Assembly: GCA_949752795.1 (NCBI GenBank)
Contig: CATKHW010000280.1
Span: 434,001 to 498,000 of the forward strand
Origin: Hyperoodon ampullatus
Lineage: Eukaryota > Chordata > Mammalia > Artiodactyla > Ziphiidae
Length of the DNA stretch: 64,000 nt
Direction of reading: 5' to 3'
Positions 49,782 through 61,949 of this stretch are shown in pieces. The translations under genes were made by a program, and so were the position numbers. Each line of letters starts with the position of its first letter. Positions within the stretch are counted from its first letter, which is position 1. The notes below the pieces were generated by a model. It was not told where the DNA came from, did not search any database, and saw nothing but the letters and a program-made list of their open reading frames with translations.

Positions 49782-51519
49782 TGATGAAACCTGGAATGAC
49801 CCTATCTACAACGACAGCTGGATGTGGCATAAGGAGGGACACTTGGGACTGAGACGATTGGTGAGATTGGGTGAGCAAATGCAGACCCTTTAAATCACAA
49901 ATGCCTGGCATCCATTCCATAGGTCCCAATTCTCCAGGTTGAAGGGAATATTACTACAGCTATAACATGTACGGGAAACCTAGAGAACGGACACACTGTG
50001 AATACGAAAGGTTTCTAAAACTCAACGAATAGTCCCTCTCCTGGTGCTCCGGTTTGACTTTTCATCTGCTTTACTATCAACCTCCCAACTTGGAGAGACA
50101 GCCCCTTTAACCTTCTGGTTCACACAGGTTGCCAAATTGGCAGAGGATGAAAGGGAAGAGGGAGAACCAATGAGAGAGTAGCTGTTAGGCATTTGGACTG
50201 GCACATATCACTGTAATTTCCAGGCAGGAAGAAGAATTAACCAAAGTCTCAGCCACCCACCGGGAACCAGTATAGGTCCTGAACCAAAATTTTGGACTTG
50301 CGGTCAGCTCACCAAAAACGAGTTGAAAAAGGGAGCTCAGGGGCACAGCAATTCACAAACTGGCCGAGTAAGAAAGGACAACTATCGTCCAATAATCTGT
50401 TGAGGGAAGGCAACGAGGCAGACTTGAAAGCGAGGCAGAATAGCAGGAAACAGATTTCAAGAGGTACATTGGAATTGCCTTTAAAGCACAGGAAGAGGGG
50501 CACAACTTCGAAAATGATGCCCTTGGCCAAAAAGGGCGTATGCGTTTTCTCCTGAATATATTCAGGAGAAAATGCATACGCCCTTTTTGGCCAAGCAAGC
50601 AAGCGGGCAATGCAAATCTGAACTACAAAGAACTATCACTTCCCACCGGTCAAAAGGGACATCCACAAAATGTGTAAAAACCAGAAAGGCAAGACAGGCC
50701 CTGGAGAACAGGGAGCCTTGTTATGCTGATGGGTGGGATGTAAATTGCCAACTGACTCTCTGGAGGAGTGCATTGTGTTCCCTAAAACAAGTAAAGAACA
50801 GAGCTACAGAGCCAAGGGCACTTCCAGTCTAGGGAATATACCTTGGGAAAATTGAAATTCAATAAGACAGAGCCACCCCAAAATTTAGGGCTGCACTGCT
50901 TACAAGGACCTCAACTTGGATACACCTTAAGTATCCCAGGAAATATAAAAATGGTTCAAAAAATTGTGGTCCTTACTTACGATGGAATATCCCTCAGCCT
51001 TGAAATCAATGTCATAACACCAGTAGCAGCAAAATGGGTGGATTCAGGTACGATGATTTTAAATGAAATAAGTAACACAGAAAAAGAAACTTATCGTAAG
51101 ATATCACTTATGAAGATCCTATAAACATGGCTACACTTGAACTGAGTTAGGAAAGAGAATAGTGTCTCATATTTAGAAAGCACTCTTATGCCTTCTTAAG
51201 GGGGAAGGAGAGGTGGGTGATGCATAAAACCAGAGTTTGATATAAGCACAGGTACCGTTCCAAAAACCAACTATGGAATAGACAAGACCTACACCTTCCT
51301 CAGTGAAAGGGACTCAAAACCCCATATTTGCCCCAGAGGAATATATCTGGCTAGTAAGCATCTTAAAACCTATGTATTGATATGTCTCCGTAAGGGAATC
51401 AAGTGTGTCTAGACTGGCATAAACATGGCAGCGGGAATCAGCTCAAGCCCACTATAAAAAGGAATTTCAAAAACAAAACAAATAAACTGGGAAATTATTT
51501 ACAATTCCTTCAGGGTCTC
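49782..51519 (+). repeat. Satellite monomer M15 (type B')
   Basis: B' head. Palindrome 50522-50595 has one mismatch. It is the first of three neighbours sharing GAACTACAAAGAACTATC and TGAAATTCAATAAG. ORF2 relic at 50843-51124. Confidence 0.95.
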
Positions 51520-53258
51520 TGATGAAACCTGGAATGACCCTATCTACAACGACAGCTGGATGTGGCATAAGGAGGGACACTTGGGACTGAGACGATTGGT
51601 GAGATTGGGTGAGCAAATGCAGACCCTTTAAAGCACAAATGCCTGGCACCCATTCCATGGGTCCCAACTCTCCAGGTTGAAGGGAATATTACTACAGCTA
51701 TAACATGTACGGGAAACCTAGAGAACGGACACACTGTGAATACGAAAGGTTTCTAAAACTCAACGAATAGTCCCTCTCCTGGTGCTCCGGTTTGACTTTT
51801 CATCTGCTTTACTATCAACCTCCCAACTTGGAGAGACAGACCCTTTAACCTCCTGGTTTGCACAGGTTGCCAATTTGGCAGAGGATGAAAGGGAAGAGGG
51901 AGAACCAATGAGAGAGTAGCTGTTAGGCATTTGGACTGGCACATATCACTCTAACTTCCCGGCAGGAAGAAGAATTAACCAAAGTCTCAGCCACCCACCG
52001 AGAACCAGTATAGGTCCTGAACCAAAATTTTGGACTTGCGGTCAGCTCACCAAAAACGAGTTGAAAAATGGAGCTCAGGGGCACAGCAATTCACAAACTG
52101 ACCGAGTAATAAAAGACAACTATCGTCCAAAAATCTGTTGAGGGAAGGCAACGAGGCGCACTTGAAAGCGAGGCAGAATAGCAGGAAACAGATTTCAAGA
52201 GCTACGTAGGAATCGCCTTTAAAGCACAGGAAGAGGGGCACAACTTCGACAATGATGCACTTGGCCAAAAAGGGCGTATGCGTTTTCTCCTGAATATATT
52301 CAGGAGAAAACGCATACGCCCTTTTTGGCCAAGCAAGCAAGCGGGCAATGCAAATCTGAACTACAAAGAACTATCACTTCCCACCGGTCAAAAGGGACAT
52401 CCACAAAATGTGTAAAAACCAGAAAGGCAAGACAGGCCCTGGAGAACAGGGAGCCTTGTTATGCTGATGGGCGGGATGTAAATTGCCAACTGCCTCTCTG
52501 GAGGAGTGCATTGTGTTCCCTAAAACAAGTAAAGAACAGAGCTACAGAGCCAAGGGCACTTCCAGTCTAGGGAATATACCTTGGGAAAACTGAAATTCAA
52601 TAAGACAGAGCCACCCCAAAATTTAGGGCTGCACTGCTTACAAGGACCTCAACTTGGATACACCTTAAGTATCCCAGGAAATATAAAAATGGTTCAAAAA
52701 ATTGTGGTACTTACGTACGATGGAATATCCCTCAGCCATGTAATCAATATCATAAGACCAGTAGCAGCAAAATGGGTGGATTCAGGTACGATGATTATAA
52801 GTGAAATAAGTCAAACAGAAAAAGAAACTTATCATAAGATATCACTTATGAAGATCCTGTAAACATGGCTACACTTGAACTGAATTAGGAAAGAGAACAG
52901 TGTCTCATATTTAGAAAACACACTTATGCTTGCTTAAGGGGGAAGGAGAGGTGGGGTGATGTATAAAACCAGAGTTTGATATAAGCACAGGTACCGTTCC
53001 AAAAACCAACTATGGAATAGACAAGACCTACACCTTCCTCAGTGAAACGGACTCAAAACACCATATTTTCCGCAGAGGAATATATCTGACTGGTAAGAAT
53101 CTTAAAACCTATGTATTGATATGTCTCCGTAAGGGAATCAAGTGTGTCTAGACTGGCATAAACATGGCAGCGAGAATCATCTCAAACACACTATAAAAAG
53201 GAATTTCAAAAACAAAACAAAAAAACTGGTAAATTCTTTTCAATTCCTTCAGGGTCCC
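51520..53258 (+). repeat. Satellite monomer M16 (type B, perfect palindrome)
   Basis: Type B head. Palindrome 52260-52333 is perfect. It shares AGAGCTACGTAGGAATCG and CTGACCGAGTAATAAAAGAC with M17. ORF2 relic at 52581-52862. Confidence 0.95.
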
Positions 53259-54995
53259 TGATGAAACCTGGAATGACCCTATCTACAACGACAGCTGGAT
53301 GTGGCATAAGGAGGGACACTTGGGACTGAGAGGATTGGTGAGATTGGGTGAGAAAATGCAGACCCTTTAAATCACAAATGCCTGGCACCCACTCCATGGG
53401 TCCTAACTCTCCAGCTTGAAGGGAATATTACTACAGCTATAACATGTACGGAAATCCTAGAGAACGGACACACTCTGAATACGAAAAGTTTCTAAAACTC
53501 AACGAATAGTCCCTATCCTGGTGCTCCGGTTTGACTTTCCATCTGCTTTACTATCCACCTCCCAACTTGGAGATACAGCCCCTTTAACCTCCTGGTTCGC
53601 ACAGGTTGCCCATTTGGCAGAGGATGAAAGGGAAGAGGGAGAAACAATGAGAGAGTAGCTGTTAGGTATTTGGACGGGCACATATCACTGTAATTTCCCG
53701 GCAGGAAGAAGAATTAACCAAAGTCTCAGCCACCCACCGGGAACCAGTATAGGTCCTGAACCAAAATTTTGGACTTGCGGTCAGCTCACCAAAAACGAGT
53801 TGAAAAATGGAGCTCATTGGCACAGCAATTCACAAACTGACCGAGTAATAAAAGACAACTATCGTCCAAAAATCTGTTGAGGGAAGGCAACGAGGCACAC
53901 TTGAAAGCGAGGCAGAATAGCAGGAAAAAAATTTCAAGAGCTACGTAGGAATCGCCTTTAAAGCACAGGAAGAGGGGCACAACTTCGACAATGATGCACT
54001 TGGCCAAAAAGGGCGTATGCGTTTTCACCTGAATATATTCAGGAGAAAACGCATACGCCCTTTTTGGCCAAGCAAGCAAGCGGGCAATGCAAATCTGAAC
54101 TACAAAGAACTATCACTTCCCACCGGTCAAAAGGGACATCCACAAAATGTGTAAAAACCAGAAAGGCAAGACAGGCCCTGGAGAACAGGGAGCCTTGTTA
54201 TGCTGATGGGCGGGATGTAAATTGCCAACTGCCTCTCTGGAGGAGTGCATTGTGTTCCCTAAAACAAGTAAAGAACAGAGCTACAGAGCCAAGGGCACTT
54301 CCAGTCTAGGAAATATACCTTGGGAAAACTGAAATTCAATAAGACAGAGCCACCCCAAAATTTAGGGCTGCACTGCTTACAAGGACCTCAACTTGGATAC
54401 ACCTTAATTATCCCAGGAAATATAAAAATGGTTCAAAAAATTGTGGTACTTACGTACGATGGAATATCCCTCAGCCATGAAATCAGTGTCATAAGACCAG
54501 TAGCAGCAAAATGGGTGGATTCAGGTACGATGATTCTAAGTGAAATAAGTCACACAGAAAAAGAAACTTATCATAAGATATCACTTATGAAGTTCCTATA
54601 AACATGGCTACACTTGAACTGCGTTAGGAAAGAGAACAGTGTCTCATATTTAGAAAACATTCTTATGCCTGCTTAAGGGGGAAGGAGAGGTGGGGTGATG
54701 CATAAAACCAGAGTTTGATATAAGCACAGGTACCGTTCCAAAACCAACTATGTAATAGACAAGACATACACCTTTTCAGTGAAAGGGACTCAAAACCCCA
54801 TATTTCCCACAGAGGAATATATCTGACTAGTAAGAATCTTAAAACCTATGTATTGATATGTCTCCGTAAGGGAAACAAGTGTGTCTAGACTGGCATAAAC
54901 ATGGCAGCGAGAATCAGCTCAAACACACTATAAAAAGGAATTTCAAAAACAAAAAAAAAAAACTGGGAAATTCTTTACAATTCCTTCAGGGTCCC
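53259..54995 (+). repeat. Satellite monomer M17 (type B')
   Basis: B' head. Palindrome 53999-54072 has one mismatch (TTTTCACCTG). It shares the M15/M16 private variants. ORF2 relic at 54320-54601. Confidence 0.95.
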
Positions 54996-56734
54996 TAATG
55001 AAACCTGGAATGACCCTATCTACAATGACAGCTGGATGTGGCATAAGGAGGGACACTTGGGACTGAGACGATTGGTGAGATTGGGTGAGCAAATGCAGAA
55101 CCTTTAAAGCACAAATGCCTGGCACCCATTCCATGGGTCCCAACTCTCCAGGTTGAAGGGAATATTACTACAGCTATAACATGTACGGGAAACCTAGAGA
55201 ACGGACACACTGTGAATACGAAAGGTTTCTAAAACTCAACGAATAGTCCCTCTCCTGGTGCCCCGGTTTGACTTTCCATCTGTTTTACTATCAACCTCCC
55301 AACTTGGAGAGAAAGCCCCATTAACCTCCTGGTTCGCACAGGTTGCCAATTTGGCAGAGGATGAAAGGGAAGAGGGAGAACCAATGAGAGAGTAGCTGTT
55401 AGGCATTTGGACGGGCACATATCACTGTAATTTCCCGGCAGGGAGAAGAATTAACCAAAGTCTCAGCCACCCAACAGGAACCAGTATAGGTCCTGAACCA
55501 AAATTTTGGACTTGCGGTCAGCTCACCAAAAACGAGTTGAAAAATGGAGCTCAGGGGCACAGCAATTCACAAACTGGCCGAGTAATAAAGGACAACTATC
55601 GTCCAAAACTCTGTTGAGGAAAGGCAACGAGGCGGACTTGAAAGCGAGGCAGAATAGCAGGAAACAGATTTCAAGAGGTACGTTGGAATCGCCTTTAAAG
55701 CACAGGAAGAGGGGCACAACTTCGACAATGATGCACTTGGCCAAAAAGGGCATATGCGTTTTCTCCTGAATATATTCAGGAGAAAACGCATACGCCCTTT
55801 TTCGCCAAGCAAGCAAGCGGGCAATGCAAATCTGCACTACAAAGAAGTATCACTTCCCACCGTTCAAAAGGGACATCCACAAAATGTGTAAAAAACAGAA
55901 AGGCAAGACAGGCCCTGGAGAACAGGGAGCCTTGATGTGCTGAAGGGCGGGATGTAAATTGCCAACTGCCTCTATGGAGGAGTGCATTGTGTTCCCTAAA
56001 ACAAATAAAGAACAGAGCTACAGAGCCAAGGGCACTTCCAGTCTAGGGAATATACCTTGGGAAAACTGAAAATCAATAAGACAGAGCCACCCCAAAATTT
56101 AGGGCTGCACTGCTTACAAGGACCTCAACTTGGATACACCTTAAGTATCCCAGGAAATATAAAAATGGTTCAAAAAATTGTGGTACTTACGTACGATGGA
56201 ATATCCCTCAGCCATGAAATGAGTGTCATAAGACGAGTAGCAGCAAAATGGGTGGATTCAGGTACGATGATTCTAAGTGAAATAAGTCACACAGAAAAAG
56301 AAACTTATCATAAGATATCACTTATGAAGATCCTATAAACATGGCTACACTTGAACTGAGTTAGGAAAGAGAACAGTGTCTCATATTTAGAAAACACTCT
56401 TATGCCTGCTTAAGGGGGAAGGAGAGGTGGGGTGATGCATAAAACCAGAGTTTGATATAAGCACAGGTACCGTTCCAAAAACCAACTATGGAATAGACAA
56501 GACCTACACCTTCCTCAGTGAAAGGGACTCAAAACCCCGTATTTCCCGCAGAGGAATATATCTGACTAGTAAGAATCTTAAAACCTATGTATTGATATGT
56601 CTCCGTAAGGGAATCAAGTGTGTCTAGACTGGCATAAACATGGCAGCGAGAATCAGCTCAAACCCACTATAAAAAGGAATTTCAAAAACAAAAAAAAAAA
56701 ACTGGGAAATTCTTTACAATTCCTTCAGGGTCTC
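54996..56734 (+). repeat. Satellite monomer M18 (type B)
   Basis: Type B head, with TAATG in place of TGATG. Palindrome 55736-55809 has two mismatches; one is the left-arm GCATATG change without its right-arm partner. ORF2 relic at 56057-56338. Confidence 0.95.
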
Positions 56735-58472
56735 TGATGAAACCTGGAATGACCCTATCTACAACGACAGCTGGATGTGGCATAAGGAGGGACACTTGGG
56801 ACTGAGACGATTGGTGAGATTGGGTGAGCAAATGCAGACCCTTTAAAGCACAAATGCCTGGCACCCATTCCATGGGTCCCAACTCTCCAGGTTGAAGGGA
56901 ATATTACTACAGTTATAACATGTACGGGAAACCTAGAGAACGGACACACTGTGAAAACGAAAGGTTTCTAAAACTCAGTGAATAGTCCCTCTCCTGGTGC
57001 TCCGGTTTGATTTTCCATCTGCATTACTATCAATCTCCCAACTTGGAGAGACAGCCCCTTTAACCTCCTGGTTCGCACAGGTTGCCAATTTGGCAGAGGA
57101 TGAAAGGGAAGAGGGAGAACCAATGAGAGAGTAGCTGTTAGGCATTTGGACGGGCACATATCACTGTAATTTCCTGGCAGGAAGAAGAATTAACCAAAGT
57201 CTCAGCCGCCCACTGGGAACCAGTATAGGTCCTGAACCAAAATTTTGGACTTGCGGTCAGCTCACCAAAAACGAGTTGAAAAATGGAGCTCAGGGGCACA
57301 GCAATTCACAAACTGGCCGAGTAATAAAGGACAACTATCGTCCAAAAATCTGTTGAGGGAAGGCAACGAGGCTGACTTGAAAGCGAGGCCGAATAGCAGG
57401 AAACAGATTTCAAGAGGTACGTTGGAATCGCCTTTAAAGCACAGGAAGAGGGGCACAACTACGACAATGATGCACTTGGCCAAAAAGGGCGTATGCGTTT
57501 TCTCCTGAATATATTCAAGAGAAAACGCATATGCCCTTTTTGGCCAAGCAAGAAAGCGGGCAATGCAAATCTGCACTACAAAGAAGTATCACTTCCCACC
57601 GGTCAAAAGGGACATCCACAAAATGTGTAAAAAACAGAAAGGCAAGACAGGCCCTGGAGAACAGGGAGCCTTGTTATGCCGATGGGCGGGATGTAAATTG
57701 CAAACTGCCTCTCTGGAGGAGTGCATTGTGTTCCCTAAAACAAGTAAAGAACAGAGCTACAGTGCCAAGGGCACTTCCAGTCTAGGGAATATACCTTGGG
57801 AAAACTGAAAATCAATAAGACAGGGCCACCCCAAAATTTAGGGCTGCACTGCTTACAAGGACCTCAACTTGGGTACACCTTAAATATCCCAGGAAATATA
57901 AAAATGGTTCAAAAAATTCTGGTACTTACGTACGATGGAATATCCCTCAGACATGAAATCAATGTCATAAGACCAGTAGCAGTATAATGGGTGGATTCAG
58001 GTACGATGATTCTAAGTGTAATAAGTCACACAGAAAAAGAAACTTATCATAAGATATCACTTATGAAGATCCTGTAAACATGGCTACACTTGAACTGAGT
58101 TAGGAAAGAGAACAGTGTCTCACATTTAGAAAACACTCTTATGCCTGCTTAAGGGGGAAGGAGAGGTGGGGTGATGCATAAAACCAGAGTTTGATATAAG
58201 CACAGGTACCGTTCCAAAAACCAACTATGGAATAGACAAGACCTACACCTTCCTCAGTGAAAGGGACTCAAAACCCCATATTTCCCCCAGAGGAATATAT
58301 CTGACTAGTAAGAATCTTAAAACCTATGTATTGATATGTCACCGTAAGGGAATCAAGTGTGTCTAGACTGGCATAAACATGGCAGCGAGAATCAGCTCAA
58401 ACCCACTATAAAAAGGAATTTCAAAAACAAAACAAAAAACTGGGAAATTCTTTACAATTCCTTCAGGTTCTC
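56735..58472 (+). repeat. Satellite monomer M19 (type B)
   Basis: Type B head. Palindrome 57475-57548 has two mismatches; one is the right-arm GCATATGCC change without its left-arm partner. The ORF2 relic frame is cut by a stop after 63 codons (57796-57987). Confidence 0.95.
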
Positions 58473-60211
58473 TGATGAAACCTGGAATGACCCTATCTAC
58501 AACGACAGCTGGATGTGGCATAAGGCTGGACACATGGGACTGAGAGGTTTGGTGAGATTGGGTGAGCAAATGCAGACCCTTTAAAGCAATAATGCATGGC
58601 ACCCATTCCATGGGTCCGAACTCTCCAGGTTGAAGGGAATATTACTACAGTTATAACATGTACGAGAAACCAAGAGAACGGACACACTGTGAATACGAAA
58701 GGTTTCTAAAACTCAACGAATAGTCCCTCTCCTGGTGCTCCGGTTTGACTTTCCATCTGCTTTACTATCAGTCTCCCAACTTGGAGAGACAGCCCCTTTA
58801 ACCTCCTGGTTCGCACAGGTTTCCAATTTGGCAGAGGATGAAAGGGAAGAGGGAGAACCAATGAGAGAGTAGCTGTTAGGCATTTGCACGGGCACATATC
58901 ACTCTAACTTCGCGGCAGGAAGAAGAATTAACCAAAGTCTCAGCCACCCACCGGGAACCAGTATAGGTCCTGAACCAAAATTTTGGACTTGCGGTCAGCT
59001 CACCAAAAACGTGTTGAAAAATGGGGCTCAGGGGCAAAGCAATTCAGAAACTGGCCGAGTAATAAAGGACAACTATCGTCCAAAAATCTGTTGAGGGAAG
59101 GCAACGAGGCGGACTTGAAAGCGAGGCAGAAGAGCAGGAAACAGATTCCAAGAGGTACGTTGGAATCTCCTTAAAAGCACAGGAAGAGGGGCACAACTTC
59201 GACAATGATGCACTTGGCCAAAAAGGGCGTATGCGTTTTCTCCTGAATATATTCAGGAGAAAACGCATACGCCCTTTTTGGCCAAGCAAGCAAGCGGGCA
59301 ATGCAAATCTGCACTACAAAGAAGTATCACTTCCCACGGGTCAAAAGGGACATCCACAAAAATTGTAAAAACCAGAAAGGCAAGACAGGCCCTGGAGAAC
59401 AGGGAGCCTTGTTATGCTGATGGGCGGGATGTAAATTGCCAACTTCCTCTATGGAGGAGTGCATTGTGTTCCCTAAAACAATTAAAGAACAGAGCTACAG
59501 AGCCAAGGGCACTTCCAGTCTAGGGAATATACCTTGGGAAAACTGAAAAATAATAAGACAGAGCCACCCCAAAATTTAGGGCTGCACTGCTTACAAGGAC
59601 CTCAACTTGGGTACACATTAAGTATCCCAGGAAATATGAAAATGGTTCAAAAAATTGTGTTATTTACGTACGATGGAATATCCCTCAGCCATGAAATCAA
59701 TGTCATAAGACCAGTAGCAGCAAAATGGGTGGATTCAGGTACGATGATTCTAAGTGAAATAAGTCACACAGAAAAAGAAACTTATCATAAGATATAACTT
59801 ATGAAGATCCTATAAACATGGCTACACTTGAACTGAGTTAGGAAAGAGAACAGTGTCTCACATTTAGAAAACACTCTTATGCCTGCTTAAGGGGGAAGAA
59901 GAGGTGGGGTGATGCGTAAAACCAGAGTTTGATATAAGCACAGGTACCGTTCCAGAAACCAACTATGGAATAGACAAGACCTACACCTTCCTCAGTGAAA
60001 GGGACTCAAAACCCCATATTTCCCCCAGAGGAATATATCTGACTAGTAAGAATCTTAAAACCTATGTATTGATATGTCACCGTAAGGGAAACAAGTGTGT
60101 CTAGACTGGCATAAACATGGCAGCGAGAATCAGCTCAAACCCACTATAAAAAGGAATTTCAAAAACAAAACAAAAAAACTGGGAAATTCTTTACAATTTC
60201 TTCAGGGTCTC
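58473..60211 (+). repeat. Satellite monomer M20 (type A, perfect palindrome)
   Basis: Type A head. Palindrome 59213-59286 is perfect. The ORF2 relic frame stops early (59534-59797, 87 codons) through GATATAACTT. Confidence 0.95.
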
Positions 60212-61949
60212 TGATGAAACCTGGAATGACCCTATCTACAACGACAGCTGGATGTGGCATAAGGCTGGACACTTGGGACTAAGACGATTGGTGAGATTGG
60301 GTGAGCAAATGCAGACCCTTTAAAGCAATAATGCATGGCACCCATTCCGTGGGTCCCAACTCTCCAGGTTGAAGGGAATATTACTACAGTTATAACATGC
60401 ACGGAAAACCTAGAGAACGGACACACTGTGAATACGAAAGGTTTCTAAAACTCAACGAATAGTCTCTCTCCTGGTGCTCCGCTTTGACTTTCCATCTGCT
60501 TTACTATCAACCTCCTAACTTGGAGAGACAGCCCCTTTAACCTCCTGGTTCGCACAGGTTGCCAATTTGGCAGAGGATGAAAGGAAAGAGAGAGAACCAA
60601 TGAGAGAGTAGCTGTCAGGCATTTGGACGGGCACATATCACTGTAATTTCCCGGCAGGAAGAAGAATTAACCAAAGTCTCAGCCACCCACCGGGAACCAG
60701 TATAGGTCTTGAACCAAAATTTTGGACTTCCGGTCAGCTCACCAAAAACGAGTTGAAAAATGGAGCTCAGGGGCACAGCAATTCACAAACTGGCCGAGTA
60801 ATAAAGGACAACTATCGTCCAAAAATCTGTTGAGGGAAGGCAACGAGGCGGACTTGAAAGCGAGGCAGAATAGCAGGAAACAGATTTCAAGAGGTACGTT
60901 GGAATCGCCTTTAAAGCACAGGAAGAGGGGCACAACTTCAACAATGATGCACTTGGCCAAAAAGGGCGTATGCGTTTTCTCCTGAATATATTCAGCAGAA
61001 AACGCATACGCCCTTTTTGGCCAAGCAAGCAAGTGGGCAATGCAAATCTGCACTACAAAGAAGTATCACTTCTCACCGGTCAAAAGGGACATCCACAAAA
61101 TGTGTAAAAACCAGAAAGGCAAGACAGGCCCTGGAGAACAGGGAGCCTTGTTATGCTGATGGGCGGGATGTAAATTGCCAACTGCCTCTCTGGAGGAGTG
61201 CATTGTGTTCCCTAAAACAAGTAAACAACAAAGCTACAGAGCCAAGGGCGCTTCCAGTCTAGGGAATATACCTTGGGAAAACTGAAAATCAATAAGACAG
61301 AGCCACCCCAAAATTTAGGGCTGCACTGCTTACAAGGACCTCAACTTGGGTACACCTTAAATATCCCAGGAAATATAAAAATGGTTCAAAAAATTGTGGT
61401 ACTTATGTACGATGGAATATCCCTCAGCCATGAAATCAATGTCATAAGACCAGTAGCAGCAAAATGGGTGGATTCAGGTACGATGATTCTAAGTGAAATA
61501 AGTCACAGAGAAACAGAAACTTATCATAAGATATCACTTATGAAGATCCTGTAAACATGGCTACACTTGAACTGAGTTAGGAAAGAGAACAGTGTCTCAC
61601 ATTTAGAAAACACTCTTATGCCTGCTTAAGGGGGAAGGAGAGGTGGGGTGATGCATAAAACCACAGTTTGATATAAGCACAGGTACCGTTCCAAAAACCA
61701 TCTATGGTACAGACAAGACCTACACCTTCTTCAGTGAAAGGGACTCAAAACCCCATATTTCCCGCAGAGGAATATATCTGACTAGTAAGAATCTTAAAAC
61801 CTATGCATTGATATGTCTTCGTAAGGGAATCAAGTGTGTCTAGACTGGCATAAACATGGCAGCGAGAATCAGCTCAAACGCACTATAAAAAGGAATTTCA
61901 AAAACAAACAAAAAATCTGGTAAATTATTTACAATTCCTTCAGGGTCTC
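60212..61949 (+). repeat. Satellite monomer M21 (type A)
   Basis: Type A head, but with the B-like GACGATTGG, so possibly recombinant. Palindrome 60952-61025 has one mismatch (TTCAGCAG). ORF2 relic at 61273-61554. Confidence 0.95.

Noticed and set aside
36385..60985. Plus-strand frame MDLRSAHQKRVEKWSSGAQQ... (87 codons) repeated once per monomer.
   Set aside because: It lies in the non-L1 module, ends inside the palindrome, matches no family I know, and is lost in several copies. Repetition alone explains its recurrence.
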